NCBI GenBank assembly: GCA_030446005.1
Contig: JASUSP010000013.1
Coordinates: forward strand, 1 to 39,875
Origin: Tepidanaerobacteraceae bacterium
Lineage (GTDB): Bacteria > Bacillota > Thermosediminibacteria > Thermosediminibacterales > Thermosediminibacteraceae
Length of the DNA: 39,875 nucleotides
Direction: 5' to 3'
A program made the translations under genes and the position numbers. The notes beneath the pieces were generated by a model, which saw only the letters and a program-made list of their open reading frames with translations, had not been told where the DNA came from and did not search any database. Shown piece after piece: positions 37,893 through 39,875 of this stretch; position 1 is the first letter of the stretch, and every line of letters begins with the position of its first letter.

Positions 37893-38798
37893 TTAAAATA
37901 CACCCATCAACTTCAACATTTTGGCAACAGGACCACCGCCTTTTTCGCAGCGAACCACTTTGTTTTCTCTGCGTGCAGCAAGTATAAGCTGCAGCAACGC
38001 AAGACTCATATTGGACTTTTCGCCAAATTCGAGCTTTACTACATCAGCACGCATCAACGCTTCTTTTAGGCGTTTGAGGTCTTCTAATTTATACTGCATG
38101 CTCAAGTTTATTTTTACATCTTTTACATCTTTCACATCAGCCTCATTTCGACAAACCGGTCTTATTTCCACATTTTCAACATCCGGTACATTTTTCAGTC
38201 CCAAAACGACATCTTCAATGTCCCTTTGAATTTCAACTACCGCTGATATCTCTTCACATTCGAGTTTTTCTCTTATTAAAACGTCAAGGGGAGGATCAAT
38301 GCTCAATATGTTCCCCATTTCCTCGATATACTTTTCTACTACTAGAGCGCGAGCAGTTTTCATCATACAGTCACTGTTAATCCTTACCGATACCTGCCAT
38401 TTGATATTTTCTCCGCTTGAGCCTGTATGTATTAAGTTGTTTATAATATCTACCAGTTCGGCTGCATTGCCATCATAAACTTCCCCTTTAATCGCTGCAG
38501 TGATCATTTTTTTAAGAGCGTCAAGGCATTCAAAGAAAAGGTCTATCAGTTCATCATTAACACCAAGTTCACCTTTTCGAAGCTTATCAAAAAGGCTCTC
38601 TAAATTATGGCTGAAATCTGCAACTTCACTGAAACCCATTGTAGCCGACGAGCCTTTTAATGTGTGCATAATCCTGAAAATCTCATTGAGAACATCCGAT
38701 TGTTCAGGTTTTTCTTCCAATTCCAGAAGAAGTTGTTCCAACCTCGAAAGTTGCTCCCCTGTCTCTTCAATATATGCATCCAGGTAATTCCATTCCAT
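37893..38798 (-). CDS. HPt-P2-STAS-like protein: CheA N-terminal half as a separate gene
   Basis: 301 residues. Residues about 1-115 are an HPt (CheA P1) domain with the phospho-accepting histidine in IMHTLKGSSATMGF (about residue 45). About 133-215 resembles the CheA P2 response-regulator-docking domain (VSVRINSDCMMKTARALVVE, VLGLKNVPDVENVEI). The C-terminal 70 residues (MRADVVKLEFGEKSNMSLALLQLILAARRENKVVRCEKGGG, then a MLKLMGVF end) have the strand-helix pattern of a small STAS domain, seen in anti-anti-sigma factors; this part is not in normal CheA. The start ATG directly follows the TAA of the kinase gene, with GGGAGGAG inside it. Domain calls from motifs; STAS is the least certain. Confidence 0.75.
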   Translation of the reverse strand: MEWNYLDAYIEETGEQLSRLEQLLLELEEKPEQSDVLNEIFRIMHTLKGSSATMGFSEVADFSHNLESLFDKLRKGELGVNDELIDLFFECLDALKKMITAAIKGEVYDGNAAELVDIINNLIHTGSSGENIKWQVSVRINSDCMMKTARALVVEKYIEEMGNILSIDPPLDVLIREKLECEEISAVVEIQRDIEDVVLGLKNVPDVENVEIRPVCRNEADVKDVKDVKINLSMQYKLEDLKRLKEALMRADVVKLEFGEKSNMSLALLQLILAARRENKVVRCEKGGGPVAKMLKLMGVF

Positions 38799-39833
38799 TT
38801 AAACTCCTCCCGCTAGTTCTTCAGGATTCAGGACAAGGACAATATTTCCATCTCCCAGTATGGCTGCACCTAAAAAACACGTGGCAGAAGAAAGCTCTTC
38901 AGCTAGCGGCCTTATGATAATTTCCTGCTCGCCAATAAATTCATCCACCACAACCGCCATGCCGCTATTTAACACAACCAGCGGATACTCTTCATACTCA
39001 TATCCCTTATCTTTATCGCCTTGAAACCCCATAAATTCCCGCAGTCTTAAAAGCGGTATTACCTCCTCCCTGAGGACAACTACTTCTTTCCCCTTCATCC
39101 TTCTTACATCATCTGCTTTGATTTTCACCATCTCGCGCACACTCTCGAGTGGCAAAGCGTAACGCTGGCCCTGCACGTTAACGAGCAATACCTTCGATGT
39201 CACCATCGTCACAGGTAGTTCCATAAATACAGAAGTTCCTATTCCTACCCTGCTAACCACGCGCACATTGCCACCCAGTTTTCTAACTGTATCACGGATT
39301 ACGTCCATTCCCACCCCTCTGCCTGACAATTCGGTTACACCTTCTGAAGTGCTGAAACCTGGTATGAACAAAAGTTCTAAGGCTGCATCATCTTTCATCC
39401 CGGCTGCTTCTTCAGCAGATATAAACCCTTTTTCAACCGCTTTAGCTCGTATAATATCAGGGTCGATACCGCGCCCGTCATCTTTGACTTCAACCACGAC
39501 CTTATCTCCCATTCGCTGGGCTCTGAGAATCAGCGTGCCTTCTTCGGGCTTGCCGGCTTTTTGTCTCTCTTTGGGCTCTTCAATGCCATGGTCAATCGCA
39601 TTTCTTATAATGTGCAGCATCGGATCGTAAAGAGCCGTTACGATATTTTTGTCTATTTGTGTCTCTTTACCTTCGGTGACAAGGCGCACCTTTTTATTCA
39701 ACTTTCTGCTGATTTCGCGAACCATTCGCGGGAAACGGTCGAAGATATACCGCACAGGAAGAAGCCGCAAACTCATAACCCTGAATCCGTGATAAGGATT
39801 GCAATATAATCCATAAATACGGGACATTTCCAT
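38799..39833 (-). CDS. cheA: CheA kinase core and CheW-like part, without HPt
   Basis: 344 residues from ATG 39833. FRVMSLRLLPVRYIFDRFPR is the end of the dimerisation (P3) region. The HATPase_c (P4) domain follows, with HIIRNAIDHGIEEPKE (N box), VKDDGRGIDPD (G1), GFSTSEGVTELSGRG and VGMDVIRD (G2). A CheW-like P5 domain fills the last 140 residues (LVNVQGQRYALPLESVREMV, VVVDEFIGEQEIIIRPL). P1 and P2 lie in the next gene, and most of P3 is missing. The 5' end looks abnormal: the frame has a TAA at 39846-39848, but the codons right after it (EELSMEMSRIYG) already look coding, so an earlier part of the gene to the right of the window may be separated by a stop or rearrangement. Confidence 0.8.
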   Translation of the reverse strand: MEMSRIYGLYCNPYHGFRVMSLRLLPVRYIFDRFPRMVREISRKLNKKVRLVTEGKETQIDKNIVTALYDPMLHIIRNAIDHGIEEPKERQKAGKPEEGTLILRAQRMGDKVVVEVKDDGRGIDPDIIRAKAVEKGFISAEEAAGMKDDAALELLFIPGFSTSEGVTELSGRGVGMDVIRDTVRKLGGNVRVVSRVGIGTSVFMELPVTMVTSKVLLVNVQGQRYALPLESVREMVKIKADDVRRMKGKEVVVLREEVIPLLRLREFMGFQGDKDKGYEYEEYPLVVLNSGMAVVVDEFIGEQEIIIRPLAEELSSATCFLGAAILGDGNIVLVLNPEELAGGV

Positions 39834-39875
39834 AGAAAGCTCTTCTTAAAAACTAAAATTTTCCATTGTGCTGTA

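Noticed and set aside
1-39875. CRISPR array
   Set aside because: No set of regularly spaced repeats was seen; the only notable repeats are paired palindromes and hairpins.

Overview
The window looks like chromosome from a thermophilic, anaerobic, spore-forming Firmicute of the Thermoanaerobacterales/Thermosediminibacterales type. This is an inference from gene content: a spore photoproduct lyase, a hybrid-cluster protein, a T-box leader and a cobalamin riboswitch, strong AGGAGG ribosome sites with frequent TTG/GTG starts, Firmicute-type CheA fragments, and a branched-chain polyamine synthase (BpsA), an enzyme otherwise typical of hyperthermophiles. No species can be named from the sequence alone. 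Most genes lie on the minus strand.

Layout. 1-1650 is an accessory edge: the left end of an IS200/IS605-type element with the start of TnpB, an SdpI/DUF1648 membrane gene it appears to have cut, and an AbiEii-like toxin/antitoxin pair. 1717-7877 holds an OGG1-type DNA glycosylase, a nitroreductase, a eukaryote-like (type 2) isoleucyl-tRNA synthetase under a T-box, and bpsA with its own leader. 8252-11604 holds a Gate-domain membrane protein, a NIF3-like protein behind a long structured leader, a DUF2294 protein and one unknown. 11609-18392 is housekeeping: uppP with a phosphoribosyltransferase, ndk, and a polA-coaE-transglycosylase-pncB operon.

18571-25233 carries an XRE regulator, splB overlapping a nucleosidase gene, an HD-GYP gene with an internal deletion, cobT under a cobalamin riboswitch, and a DUF815 ATPase with a DUF441 membrane protein. 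25421-27251 is a second accessory patch: an MqsR-like toxin with an antitoxin fusing an MqsA-type zinc finger/HTH to a Panacea (DUF4065) domain, two matching operators around its promoter, an integrase remnant and tRNA-Leu(CAA).

27336-39833 holds hcp behind a CRP/FNR-type palindrome, a CBS-PAS sigma-54 activator next to a lone lipoyl-E3 gene with a sigma-54 promoter, a glycosyltransferase, an L,D-transpeptidase, tRNA-Leu(CAG), an alpha/beta hydrolase with an old-yellow-enzyme reductase divergent from a LysR regulator, and a split CheA whose phosphotransfer protein ends in a STAS-like domain.

The strongest candidates for something little described are the MqsR / MqsA-Panacea module with its paired operators, the HPt-P2-STAS plus kinase-core split CheA, the structured leader before the NIF3-like gene, and the terminator-like leader before bpsA.
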